Assembly (NCBI RefSeq): GCF_963678635.1
Contig: NC_087068.1
Coordinates: 16,807,872-16,871,871, forward strand
Length of the DNA stretch: 64,000 bases
Source: Symsagittifera roscoffensis
Taxonomy: Eukaryota > Xenacoelomorpha > Acoela > Convolutidae
Direction: 5' to 3'
Of the stretch, positions 9,386 through 22,440 are shown piece by piece; within the stretch, counting starts at the first letter, position 1, and each line of letters starts with the position of its first letter. The translations under genes and the position numbers were made by a program. The notes below the pieces were generated by a model, which had not been told where the DNA came from, made no database searches, and worked only from the letters and a program-made list of their open reading frames with translations.

Positions 9386-12300
9386 CTCTGAATGGTGTTA
9401 GTTAGAACGCCGCTTAACTCACACTCTTTGTCAGCTATTGCAAGATAATAGTTGAGCAAATTCTATTGATTCTTCTACGTACCTATTTAATTGGCTATTA
9501 TAAACTCAACATTATTCTAGTTTGGTTTTAATCAAGGTTTAAGGAGATATCAGTTATCGCAGTTAGCAGTTTCTTCTTCATAAGACAGGAATGAACTGCT
9601 TGGAGTTCTTTCTTTTTGGGAAAAACAGTCGGCTGAACCTCCATATACTTAAGAGGTCTTGTTAGGCCGATTCTTCCTTGCCGTATCACTCAAAAATATG
9701 ACCGAAGAATTCTAATACCGGACCCATCTCGGTTACACGGCAATGACGCAGACAAAAGAGTTGCGAGAAACCATGGAGCTATCTGAAAAACAACCCAGTA
9801 GCACGCAAGGCGGCGAAAAAAGGGACCATAAAACATTACGAACCTCTTTTCCCATGAAGGTGAAGCGCGAATAAAATCTAGTTTATTCTTTGCTTTGAGC
9901 AACGGAAAAAGAAAAAATTCGGTCAACAACATGCCCATGCAAATCTTGAGTCAGTCAATTGTAAATTTTTCTATAACGCCCGTGGACAATTTTTCAAACG
10001 AGGAAAAAATACATTATCAACAAGATGCAACTCTAGAACTCATCAAACGGCGACAGAGAGCGTGAAGAATTCTTTATTCTCCGACCAGTAAGTCAAGCTT
10101 CCAAATATGACAGGACCGAAACCATCGAAGAGGAAGTCATACGAGACACATTCAGCGCAAAGATGCGTTATTCTGACATCCAGAGAGAACTCTGTATACG
10201 ACCCGGAAAAAAGTACGGCCCGGAAAAACGGAAACGACACTATGAAATCTGCACTCCTACACGAGAACGGTTATATCAAAGCAAACACTCCAGAAACATT
10301 TTCTGATAACCTTTTAGAACATTTTCTGACCCTTCACGAGATTGGATCAACGACAGAAGAAGATCATGAAGTTGTGCGATTCACTGGCTGCCTGGTATAC
10401 CAGTTCGCCAAATGTATTACGCAATGTTCCCAGTGGTGGAATCACTGACCTCGTCTTATCTTCGAGCAGTTCGCCAGAGCGCGGTATCAAAAAGGTGTCG
10501 GACATGGACTCAGATCCACAAAACAGGGAAGCTCAAGCACCAATTAAGGTTTACCGATAAATGATTAACTTATCTCAGGGGTTCCCATAACAGCAGAGAA
10601 ATAAATCAACTTACGCGGCTGGGCAAATAGAGTCAAACTTCGCCAACTCGAGAAACAAATCAAATGAAGCGAAACAAATCAACGAGGCCTAGAAACGTTG
10701 ATTGACGGGCGTGCCGGGGCCATAGTAACTTCGTCATAAATGGCAGTTCCTGATAACAGTGGGAACGACAAACAGGGGGCAAAGACACTAACGAGACGCA
10801 AGGATGGATAACGTTGAATCACAGCTGTCGAATTCGTCGACCAGATAATAAGGAAAAAGCAAAATGCAGACACAATTCTTTGAAAGACCACAAAAGCACC
10901 GCGAAGAACGCAGAGCAACCCGTGCTACAGATAAACCAGTTTCACGAGTGGATATTCGAACTTCATCGTAATCCACGCCGTCGCCACGCAGAAAAAAATT
11001 GAAGAGGCCGAGATTTGCGCTGCTCAAACCAGCACAAGTTCGGAAACGAAACGATTAAAACTTTCATTTTTTTGTCCTTTGACTCAAATTGTATACGGTG
11101 TATGTAATTTTTCCTAAACGTGAAGCTAAACTGTCCAACAATAGTTTTGAAGTTAAATGCTCAAAGCCTATGTTATCGCTGACAGCTGTATTGTTAACCA
11201 TTATGTCAGATACCTGCCATTTGTCTATAATTGATGTTAAATAGAACTGCGCTATACTCACACTCTTTGTCAGCTATTGCAAAATGATAGTTGCACATAT
11301 TATTCTGTTGATTCTTTAATGTACCTATTTACTTTATTATTAAAAGCTGAACATTATTATAGTTTAGCTTTAGTCAAGGTTTTAGAAAATATCACATAGA
11401 CTAAGTACAGGACATTCAGGCCTTTCCCAGTCAAACTGTCTGGTGAACAATTTGAACCGCCAGGTTTTTTTTATTCCAGATTAAGAGACAAAAAAACTGA
11501 CACCGAGGCGAAGCTCAGCTTCGCACCACTTGCGATAACTGAAATGCCAAGTTCAAAAGATAGATCCAACGAAAAGTGAACCAATTAAATTAATTCTGCT
11601 GAAGAAAACATAAGCTCAATGAATCAGTGCTTTATTATCGCAGTAGTGGCTATTTGGGGGGCAGCGATGAGTTTTACTTGCTTTCAATTATATACCCATT
11701 TTATATTTTTTATATATACTAAATTCATATTCGCATCGGCGACCGCTCGACTAGCATTTAAGTATCAAATTGAGCATGTATCGAAAAGAATGAAGTTGAA
11801 AGAGCGTATACATGCATTTTTCGCCCCACTATTTCAAAGAGGATTATGCAACGCAACTAACTTCAGCTAATCCATATCGAACAGTACCAGTTCTGGTTTC
11901 CGCATTTGATATTTCGAATTTGGTCAGAATAAGTTAAAATACCTTGAGAAAGTCGAAAAGCCGACGAGGCTTAAATTTCTGAACTGAGTGGGAAATTCAG
12001 CCCCAATGTGTCTTTATTTGGTAGTAATAACGTAACGAACATGATAGATTTTTCAATCTCGGCTCCGAATTATACGGAAACTGACACAAAATTTGTTCTG
12101 TAAAGTTTACTCCAGACAAACACCTGCTTCAAAAAAATTTGATATCATTTTTATGACTATCTGAAAAATGAAAGTCCCTGGCATCGATCTAAAACTTTAT
12201 TCTATTTTCAGAACTAGAATACAAGACAAAGAATTAAAGCTGCTCGCAATTCAATCTATATTGATTATAGGCAAGATATCAGACCAAGGCGTCTTTAGTT

Positions 12301-12748
12301 TTTTGGACTAAATGGGATTTTCTTGGGGCCTTTTTAAACAACCCATGTGGGCTAGAAAAATTCCAGTGTGGTGAATAGATGGAAAAATCAGCTCAATTGT
12401 ACACTGAACTCTTGTATTTATGCACTGAAATCTTCAAAGATGCATGATGAAAACGTTTTTCTCATTTTTTGAATCATTTCACTTGATAAGTTTTGTGCGC
12501 TTTCGGAAAAACTTTATTTCTAATCCATTTGGAACTTTGATTTTAAAGAAGTCGCCCTACTTGACATTGAGTTAGCAGAAGTATTATGAAAAAAATCCAA
12601 AAAACAAAGAAGCTTATAAAACAATTTTACACTAGTGGAGTTGGATCGTCCACTAATAGCCTAAGGTTAAATCTTCAAAGCCTATGTAATTGCTGACGGC
12701 TGTACCGTTATCCATTTTTTCAGATAACTACTAACTATGTCTCTGAAT

Positions 12749-13174
12749 CAGTGAATTGACCGCTTTAAGCGGAAGCGGCCGGAAAAAGCGGAAAACTAGT
12801 TGAAATAAGCGAAAGCGGTGAAAGCGGAATGATTTTTGTAAAAGCGGCAGAAAAGCGCGACTCATTTTCAGAAAAGCGATTATTCACACATAAAAATGTT
12901 GCAGAGCGCATGTCGAGTTACTTATTCTCGCCCATTGTCGAAATTTGGTCGACTTATCCAGAAAGCATACAAAAACTTCGTTTTCAATGCACTTTCTGTG
13001 AGCCCTGACACAGGTACTGTCGAGAGAATTTTTTCTGTCAGAGACTTTTTTCTCTCTGTTTGTTTTCTTAAAAAGCGGAGAGCTATAATTTAGAAAAACG
13101 GTAAAAGCGAAAAGCGGCTTCGAAAAAAGCGGAAGCGGCGAAAAGCGGCTTTTCCATAAGCGGTCAACTCACTG
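12749..13174 (+). mobile_element. Non-autonomous hAT element, copy 2
   Basis: The same element as at 8961, carried by the second copy of the 3.79-kb unit. It has the same ends and the same flanking CTCTGAAT (12741-12748 and 13175-13182). Identical flanks show that the hAT insertion came before the tandem duplication. Confidence 0.92.
12896..13093 (+). pseudogene. hAT transposase C-terminal fragment in copy 2
   Basis: Same relic as in copy 1, with the hAT-like string ERIFS intact. Only about 65 residues; non-functional on its own. Confidence 0.5.
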
Positions 13175-16100
13175 CTCTGAATAGTGTTAGTTAGAACGCC
13201 GCTTAACTCACACTCTTTGTCAGCTATTGCAAGATAATAGTTGTGCAAATTCTATTGATTCTTCTACGTACCTATTTATTTGGCTATTATAAACTCAACA
13301 TTATTCTAGTTTGGTTTTAGTCAAGGTTTAAGGAGATATCAGTTATCGCAGTTAGCAGTTTCTTCTTCATAAGACAGGACGGAACTGCTTGGAGTTCTTT
13401 CTTTTTGGGAAAAACAGTCGGCTGAACCTCCATATACTTAAGAGGTCTTGTTAGGCCGATTCTTCCTTGCCGTATCACTCAAAAATATGACCGAAGAATT
13501 CTAATACCGGACCCATCTCGGTTACACGGCAATGACGCAGACAAAAGAGTTGCGAGAAACCATGGAGCTATCTGAAAAACAACCGAGTAGCACGCAAGGC
13601 GGCGAAACTAGGGACCATAAAACATTACGAACCTCTTTTCCCATGAAGGTGAAGCGCGAATAAAATCTAGTTTATTCTTTGCTTTGAGCAACGGAAAAAG
13701 AAAAAATTCGGTCAACAACATGCCCATGCAAATCTTGAGTCAGTCAATTGTAAATTTTTCTATAACGCCCGTGGACAATTTTTCAAACGAGGAAAAAAAC
13801 ATTATCAACAAGATGCAACTCTAGAACTCATCAAACGGCGACAGAGAGCGTGAAGAATTCTTTATTCTCCGACCAGTAAGTCAAGCTTCCAAATATGACA
13901 GGACCGAAACCATCGAAGAGGAAGTCATACGAGACACATTCAGCGCAAAGATGCGTTATTCTGACATCCAGAGAGAACTCTGTATACGACCCGGAAAAAA
14001 GTACGGCCCGGAAAAACGGAAACGACACTATGAAATCTGCACTCCTACACGAGAACGGTTATATCAAAGCAAACACTCCAGAAACATTTTCTGATAACCT
14101 TTTAGAACATTTTCTGGCCCTTCACGAGATTGGATCAACGACAGAAGAAGATCATGAAGTTGTACGACTCACTGGCTGCCTGGTATACCAGTTCGCCAAA
14201 TGTATTACGCAATGTTCCCAGTGGTGGAATCACTGACCTCGTCTTATCTTCGAGCAGTTCGCCAGAGCGCGGTATCAAAAAGGTGTCGGACATGGACTCA
14301 GATCCACAAAACAGGGAAGCTCAAGCACCAATCAAGGTTTACCGATAAATGATTAACTTATCTCAGGGGTTCCCATAGCAGCAGAGAAATAAATCAACTT
14401 ACGCGGCTGGGCAAATAGAGTCAAACTTCGCCAACTCGAGAAACAAATCAAATGAAGCGAAACAAATCAACGAGGCCTAGAAACGTTGATTGACGGGCGT
14501 GCCGGGGCCATAGTAACTTCGTCATAAATAGCAGTTCCTGGTAACAGTGGGAACGACAAACAGGAGGCAAAGACACTAACGAGACGCAATGATGGATAAC
14601 GTTGAATCACAGCTGTCGAATTCGTCGACCAGATAATAAGGAAAAAGCAAAATGCAGACACAATTCTTTGAAAGACCACAAAAGCACCGCGAAGAACGCA
14701 GAGCAACCCGTGCTACAGATAAACCAGTTTCACGAGTGGATATTCGAACTTCATCGTAATCCACGCCGTCGCCACGCAGAAAAAAATTGAAGAGGCCGAG
14801 ATTTGCGCAGCTCAAACCAGCACAAGTTCGGAAACGAAACGATTAAAACTTTCATTTTTATGTCCTTTGACTCAAATTGTATACGGTGTATGTAATTTTT
14901 CCTAAACGTGAAGCTAAATTGTCCAACAATAGTTTTGAAGTTAAATGCTCAAAGCCTATGTTATCGCTGACAGCTTTATTGTTAACCATTATGTCAGATA
15001 CCTGCCATTTGTCTATAATTGATGTTAAATAGAACTGCGCTATACTCACACTCTTTGTCAGCTATTGCAAAATGATAGTTGCACATATTATTCTGTTGAT
15101 TCTTTAATGTACCTATTTACTTTATTATTAAAAGCTGAACATTATTATAGTTTAGCTTTAGTCAAGGTTTTAGAAAATATCACATAGACTAAGTACAGAC
15201 ATTCAGGCCTTTCCCAGTCACTGTCTGGTGAACAATTTGAACCGCCAGGTTATTTATTCCAGACTAAGAGACAAAAAACTGACACCGAGGCGAAGCTCAG
15301 CTTCGCACCACTTGCGATAACTGAAATGCCAAGTTCAAAAGATAGATCCAACGAAAAGTGAAACATATAAATTAATTCTGCCGAAGAAAACATAAGCTTA
15401 AATATCAATAAGCATCTCAAACTTTAATTGCACGCGTAGAACATACAGTCGGTCGCAGAGCCACAAATAACAGAGATAAAAGAATCAACACAGCCAAACC
15501 AAACTTATCAAATTTTTTTTCCAAAAAAAATTGACACTTTTCAAGTTTAACTCTTCTTAATGCATTATGGAGATTACATTAGATGGTGAATTAAGTTTTA
15601 CCAAAAATTCTCCACGAGTTCAACCGTTCTCATAAATATCTACGAAAATAATAAGAATTAGATCACTTGAAAACTAAGCCGACGATTCAAGCCGACCGAC
15701 ATCAACGCCGAAAACCTACCGAACATTTTTTTGCACCAAGTACATTTACTATGCAACTATTAGCACGCAGCCAAGACACATATGCAGGCAATACAAGTAA
15801 TTAATTTGCTTAAAATCCGGCGAAATGATATATAATAGAAAAACCATTTCGTTCATTCTAAGAACGAAGTTGTTAACAGGAGAAAAAAGTCTAGTACCCG
15901 GTTGCAACACCCCGTGAACAAGAATGAAAAAAAAAAATTAAAAACTTGACCGCAAAAGCGTCAAACTAATTTCACTTAAAAGAACTTGCAGACAATCTGA
16001 GAAAACTACAAAAGCCTATAAAAACCCAATTACACCAAACTTATCGATTATGAAGTTATTCCGCAACGATAAGAGAGCTGAATCCTAAAATCACAAAGAC

Positions 16101-16404
16101 GCCTGAAATCTTAAAACTGGAGCTCCTGTAACAAAATTATTTAATCAAATCTCTAGTAACCGATTGCAATACCCTTGCTTATCGCGACAGTAAAAATACA
16201 AAAAATGATCCTGGAAAAAAGTGATGTTACTTTTCACTAAAAAAAATGAGCAAATTTTTGAGCGATAAATTTCAATTACAATGGAAATTTCTTAAATCAG
16301 ACATGTTGAGGGAAACTTAGCCAATAAAAAAACTAACAGACAATAAATAGCCGGACAAGTAAAATTTTCCCAGCAAAAAATTTTGAATTTTCGAAAAAGT
16401 GAGG

Positions 16405-16475
16405 CACAGACGGATTAGAATCCAGAACTTTATCGTACCAAGCATGTGCGTTACCTCTACCCTAAACCAGCAAAA
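16405..16475 (-). repeat. tRNA-like stretch, possible SINE head
   Basis: The minus strand has an A-box-like TTTAGGGTAGAGGTAACGC and, about 25 bp on, a B-box-like GGATTCTAATCC (canonical GGTTCGANNCC). The stems do not pair well enough for a real tRNA gene. A decayed tRNA-derived SINE fits best. Confidence 0.3.
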
Positions 16476-16586
16476 ATAGTAGCAGGAACTTGATATGCTG
16501 TTCAACTAAACTGATGAAAAGAGCAGCACTGATGAATAGGACAGCAAGGACGAAAATGAAGTGTTCATCAGTGACAAAAATTGATA

Positions 16587-16774
16587 TTTCGGCACTGTTG
16601 AACAATAACTTTATTTTCGACACTGTTGTTTTTCGGCATAGTTGAACGCAAATTTAGGGCAATAAAACAAGACCGACGTACAAAAGTGCCGAAAAAAAAT
16701 TATTGCTCAACTGTGCCAAAAATCATTAATTTTCGGCACTGTTGAACACTTTTTCATTTTCGGCACTGTTGAAC
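16587..16774. repeat. Cluster of TTTCGGCACTGTTGAAC repeats, direct and inverted
   Basis: Full direct copies start at 16587, 16731 and 16758. Variants are at about 16614 (TTTCGACACTGTTG) and 16631 (TTTCGGCATAGTTGAAC). Inverted partial copies (GTGCCGAAA at about 16686, TCAACTGTGCC at about 16707) lie between them. The arrangement could fold into hairpins. Function unknown. Confidence 0.7.
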
Positions 16775-16903
16775 GCCCCCTGGTGCATTCTGGGAACAAA
16801 GTTTTTTACGGTAAAATGTCCAGTGTCCGGTTGCAATATTCTTGCTAATTGCAACGTGTATTAGGTACCATCCTTTGGCGACGATAGTGAAAAGAGAACT
16901 TAC

Positions 16904-16983
16904 TTGAGTCGGAAGGGAGAAGATGATCGTTTAGGCTTCATTCCATCTCCACCAGAAGAGCCCTTCATTGGCGGATAAGACAT
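16904..16983 (-). CDS. Putative first coding exon of an unidentified gene
   Basis: On the minus strand an ATG at 16983 opens 26 codons (starting MSYPPMKGSSGGDG, then MKPKRSSSPFRL), followed by two bases and then GTAAGT, a perfect splice donor (GT at 16903-16902). Upstream of the ATG the sequence ends in CATCAGC, so a splice acceptor just before the start is also possible. Codon content is much less AT-rich than the surroundings. The Ser/Pro/Gly/Lys-rich peptide looks like a disordered N-terminus. I do not recognise the gene, and no second exon was found down to 4.8 kb. Confidence 0.4.
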
Positions 16984-19900
16984 GCTGATGACGAATTAAT
17001 AATTACTGATTAACACCCAAAGCGTACAAAGAGGCACTAGTTTTTTAGCTGACAGAATGGTAACAAATAACAAAGTATAATACTGTACCCAATTACAACT
17101 CAACGGTAAAAGTCTGCAAATTTTAAGACATTTTCTTGTAATTTTAACGTAAAATCGAGTTTCTACTTAAATTCACATAAAAATGGACAGTATCTGTAGT
17201 TTGTAAGGTTAATCAATGTAAACAGCTATAAATATTCATTACTGCAGTAACAGAGAACTGTCTGTATTAAGTTTCAGAAACTACTCAAGAGTAGAGTTAC
17301 TTCAAGATTAACTGGCCGCTGATTTTTATTCTTGCTTTTAACACGACAAGAACAAAAAATAGTTGATTAGATTGACTGAAATTAGTCAAAAGCTGAAAAG
17401 ACTCAATAAAGCTAGAAATGACATTAGACGACTTTTGAAGGCTAAATAAATCTCAATTGAGGTAGCGTTAAGTTAAATTCAAGCAATTGGTAAAAACTCC
17501 AAGATAACGTAATTTGTACACTAATTCGTATCAAAATTGAAAGGCAGGTCGGTTGGTCAAGCGAATGTTAAACGTATTTGGCACGTTTTGTCGGAAACAA
17601 ACAAAGGCTCTCTTTCTTCAAACATTAGCTAAGTATCGAAAAAAAAGAAACATTTATAATAACTGATTTCATGACCCAAACCAAAAATATAAATTAAGTC
17701 ACAGATTAATTCTCGAAACAACCTTTGGTAGCTTTTTGTGGTTAAGAAATTAGTGTCATTGCTATTGCGGTCATTGCAAAAATAATAGGTCAAGTCGCTA
17801 TCATTTCCCAATTAGAATCGAAACGCTAAATTTCATCACAATAAATTAATATTATCTAAGTCACTATTAAGTTACCCTCTGTCTATATAGAGAAACGATG
17901 TCGATATATTTTGAAGCTGAACCTCTTGGAGAACCTTTTAAATTTATTTAAGAGCTCTATTTTCAACGAAAAGAGATAAAAGATAATCTTGATCCGGATG
18001 TTCAGCTCACTTCCACACTCAAAAATTACAGCCTTTTTTTCAGTCTTTACATTTAAACGAGACTATTTGATGGTAAAAATCGACTTCTGGGCTCAATTTT
18101 AGGGAAGAAACAAAGCAATGTGGCCATGAAGGTATGTATGATGGGTAAGTCAGAAGAAACGGTCTGAATGAGGTTGCTTCTTTAGGAGAAATAGGTTGAA
18201 CTCGGTCAGCAAGCTTGCTTTAACTACACCATTCACAGTCAGTTGAGTTGACTAGCCAGTGGAATTGTGTTGCATTTTGATGTTGAAACCGCCGTAAAGC
18301 CAGTTTACTGTGGGTAAGACCTGGAAAAAAAACAGTTCTGTGTTATTTTCCAATAATGATACCTTTTCTTTACATACCAGTTACAGTGGAGGAATATTTT
18401 GAGGCATATTTTCCAACATGGAGTAAAATATAAAGGATGATTTATTTTTGTAGGTTTATTAATTTTCTAAACATCTCAATTTGAATAATTTTGTCTCAGC
18501 TTCAAAATATGAAAAGTTCTTAAATCACCTTCTAAATAATGGTTCAATTGGTGTCACTTATTGTTTTAAATAACAAGCTTCAATGACAAAATTTCATATA
18601 CAATCTTGTACATTCCTATTTGAGGTGACTTCTTTCATAATCAACCTTAATAAATGTATGTCTGCTGCTTTGTTAATCTACCAGATGTTTCGCACCCACA
18701 TTTTGCTAATATTGTTTCTGTCATCAGTAAAAGGAATGAACAAACTAACAAAAATGAAAGGTATGACATCAGAAAGCAACAAAACAGCTTAATTCCCCTC
18801 AATTTTGCAATTTCGTATTTAAAAATAGCTGCTATTGTATTACCTTTCAATTTCTTTCCAGTTACGACCTACATTTGCGCTTTATATAGGTAGATACGTA
18901 TCTAACCAAGTGCTTCAAACCTATTTTTATCATTAAAGGAAAAAATCGATGCGTGCGTCGCTACTCAATAATACAAAAAACACTTAATTTGAACAGCTGA
19001 ATGGTAATTCGCCCTCTTGCAAAACTGAAACTCTTCGACAAAATTTTTCAAAATCGTCAAATAAACCGTTTTAGAGCAGAACTTGGTCTACACACTGCAC
19101 TTCTGTAGTATTGGCACCAAAAACTTGCTATGTAGGATAAATGAAATTGAGAAAAATGTAATAGAAAATTGAGAAAAATCAAAAATTTTCTTTATCAAAA
19201 ACTTCGTTCTTATTTCTTGATATTCTGAGATTCGTTCTTATTTTTTTAATTCTGAGACCTGCATTAATTCTATACTTTTTTTTTTCTGTTTTTAGATAAT
19301 TTCTGCGACAAACGATGACGGTTGAAATTTCGTAATTCCCAAAATGCATCAAAAACTAGCTCGTGACGAACACTTACCTCAGAATTGCAACCCTAAAAAA
19401 AGAGTCTGGTAGCGTATAACTCAATCAGCAGCTAAAAATTCGTACATAATTCTCATCAATTCTAACAATTAAATCCCAATTAAAATCAACTATGAAGAGA
19501 CGCAGTTATGTGAAAAACAAAATAAGAGGACTTTTTATAGTTTAGCCATGACGGCTTGAAGCTTTATATAGCACAGAGAGAACGCCACAAAAAATGAAAA
19601 TGAAAACTGAATTGAAAATTTTTTTCAAGTTTGCCTTCCGAAAAAGGAGGAAAACTGAACTGCCGTTTTCAAAATTTAATGAGAACCTTAAAAATTTGAC
19701 ATAAATTGTTTGTATAATCAATAATAAATCAAAACCATATATTCTAACCCCCGATCTATGGAGTCTAATGTCTTCACAAATGCGCCATAGCGCCTTCCTG
19801 TCTCAAACACTAACTACTAATGAAGCTTACAAAAACCCTTGCTTTTTAATTGCCAATGCAAAAATGCTCAACTCTTTTGCAGCAAAAAGGCTAATTTGTT

Positions 19901-22440
19901 CAGCACTAATTCATGCGAGCTATGTTGGAAAATGTTATTTCGTTGAATAAAACGAGCTTTTACTTCCGTAAACATTGCAAGATATTGACATTTTCGGATG
20001 TCAGTATAACAACTTCTCACATACAAATAAAGTAAAATGCCAATTAACAAAAGCAAGTACGAACTTTTGAACTTTTTCACAACGCGGCTTATACCTTTAA
20101 ACATAGTCAACTGACAGTTGGAAAAGAGTAATGAACGCAAGAAAACCGAAAAAAAACACTGTCAAAAAAATTTTGAATTCCAAAGAAAAAATAGACGCCC
20201 TTTAAGCTCTTTAAATTTCTAGAGCAAATAATGATTTGCGCTTTTTTGATAATTTTAACCCATTTTGAGAAAACTGGATCAAAAGGTAAAGTTTTTATTC
20301 CGATTTTCTAAATCTTAAAATCAAATTCCACTTTCGAAACTAGAAATTGTTCACGTCACTTTTAGCAGATGAATTTTGAATGAAGTCAAAAAGAGTATAT
20401 ATACCTTTGTGCATTCAATATGTATGAATGCACATCTGTAATTATTAGAGACTTTAAAGACTTTTCCTAAAAAAAACAAAACAAAAAATCACCAAGACCT
20501 ATATGAGAGTCTTCACTACGTTCATTACTCTTAATAACTGTAACTTATACCAAGGTTAAGAAAACTTTTTTCACACAACTGGGAAAAAAATCGGCTTTTC
20601 AGTCAACACTAAATTATCTAGAGTCAACTAGTATCAATTTTGTCATCAGTCAACAATAGGATATCTCGACAAAAAAACTCGCTAATTCAAATGCTAAATA
20701 GGCACATAAATCATGAACAAACGAATCCAACGAACCTCCGCATTTCGTAGTCAGAACATTCAATTAACCAAACTGGTTTAATAGCCATTCTTTGGCAACC
20801 AACATGACACAGCGGGGGGTAAGATTCCCACCTAACGGGTTGAAATTTGTAGCTGGCAATCTCACTTTGATTCTTTTTTTAACACACCTGTGCGCAGGCA
20901 GGGCAGGTCAGAACTCTTGTCGGAACTCTTTGCAGTTTTTCGAAAAAATCTGCAATGATAAAAAAAAAGAACGAATTATAAATTTGATCACTTGAATACT
21001 GCAAATTCAGACCTTCCAATGAAAAAAAACGAATTGTCAAAAAATAGTCAAGAAAAATGTAGTTTTGCCATGTCTTTTTTTACAATACGTTACGTTTTTG
21101 ACTTTTGATAAATTCAATAAGTTGATTTGAAATCCACTGATACTAATTTTGAGGACCAACTCAGCTTGCAAAATGAATTTAACCAGCGAGCTCAAAAAAT
21201 TTAACCGTCAAAACCGCGAAAAATCAGAAGTTGTTTTGACTACCAGAAAACATTCACACAACCTAAAGGACTAACTTCGCAAAAGACTGGCACTTAAAAA
21301 TGATTGGTTAATTCGTTGGATTTCTATCGATTAATTCGTCGATCGGTAGTTAATTCTAAAATAGATCTCCATTGACTCACCTTTGATGTGTTAACTCCGG
21401 TACATTTCACGTCATCCGTCCACCGCCGCAGTAACTATTATAAGCAAGCACCCAAAACCTCCAGTGCAGTTTGTGCATTTCTCTGAAAAAAAAAACGATC
21501 TTTTCAAAGGCATAAGGTCCACACACACACACACCTTTCAAAATGTCAAGGTGTAACTACAAAAAAAAAAGGCAAAAAATCTTTCAATGGGCTTAGATAT
21601 TTTTCTTGGTCTTTAAATTTTAGAAAAAAGTATTAGGGCCATTAAAAAGCTTTTGGCTGTTTAAGCGGTTAGATCGTGACATTTTTAAGTAGTGTGTCCA
21701 TGTTGGGAAAGGGGCTTTTCATATGCGGTTTCACCAGGTTTTGATGAGTAATTATAAGATGACCAGGATTACATTATTTGATGACCTCTAAAAATCAAAT
21801 TAAATAGACGAAGCAGAGATTGGCTTCTTTTGGAATACAATATATATATCACAAAATTACTAATTAAAATTAAAAAACTACTAAATGTTACAAACATTTA
21901 CGTCATATGAAGTGGTTTTTCATGGAAACAATCCATAAAACTAGCTGGATGTTCATAAAATGAGTTTCACAACAAACAAAAACCTAATTAGAAATGCTCT
22001 TCAAACAAATTGAACCCATGTGAAGGAATCATTATTTAAAAAAATAACAAAAAACAGGCAGTACAGAGCTGATTTAAACTACCCGGACAAAGCGAACAAA
22101 AGTTGAAAAACAAAATGCGTTTTTCTCAAATTGAGCTGACTTTAGACCACAAATGATGAATTTAGAACTTGCTTTGATATTTAATAGAATTATTAAAGTG
22201 CGAAAGTATTTTGCGAAACTCGTACCCAAAACTTCTAGCTAGTAAAAATTACATTCTTTTCGTTATCTAAAACTCAAAATCTTTCTTTAGAACACATTTT
22301 AAACGTTTTGTGTTAATTTTTGAAGATTTTATATTTCTGAAATTTTTTTGGGTTGGTGACAGGCTCCTTTTGTTTTAACTGTTTTATCAATGAACTTGAC
22401 AGTTTTAGCGTAACTTTTGATAACCTTTTGATTACTTGAA

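Larger units (their letters stand above)
8860..9545 (+). repeat. Older internal repeat within the 3.79-kb unit, half interrupted by the hAT element
   Basis: 8860-8952 plus 9394-9545 aligns with the uninterrupted stretch 11135-11395. Shared blocks include TCAAAGCCTATGT, TCACACTCTTTGTCAGCTATTGCAA and AACATTAT followed by a diverged TAGTTTgG/aGcTTTA block. The counterpart without hAT reads straight across the insertion point, so it represents the empty site. The same pair recurs in copy 2 of the unit. Confidence 0.75.
7825..11613 (+). repeat. Large tandem duplication, copy 1 (3789 bp)
   Basis: The unit from GCTCAATGAATCAG at 7825 starts again at 11614. Landmarks repeat at a spacing of 3788-3794 bp along the whole length (for example 9108 and 12896, 10043 and 13831, 11064 and 14858). 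Only scattered substitutions and small indels separate the copies. The unit contains a 425-bp hAT element, an older internal duplication, and short frames with no recognisable domains. Confidence 0.92.
11614..15398 (+). repeat. Large tandem duplication, copy 2 (about 3785 bp)
   Basis: Second copy of the 3.79-kb unit. It ends at CATAAGCT (15391-15398), after which the sequence is unique. The junction between the copies reads CATAAGCTCAATG, so a GCT microhomology is shared by both ends. Small differences include shortened homopolymers near 15200-15290. Confidence 0.92.
15399..16897. other. Non-coding stretch with short repeats
   Basis: AT-rich, with no supported coding sequence. It holds a repeat cluster at 16587-16774 and a tRNA-like stretch on the minus strand at 16405-16475. 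Confidence 0.45.

Noticed and set aside
10107-10560. Frames of 72-113 residues (MTGPKPSKRK...) that occur in both copies of the 3.79-kb unit
   Set aside because: Their conservation follows from the near identity of the two copies, including non-coding parts. No domain and several overlapping frames; cannot be supported as a gene.
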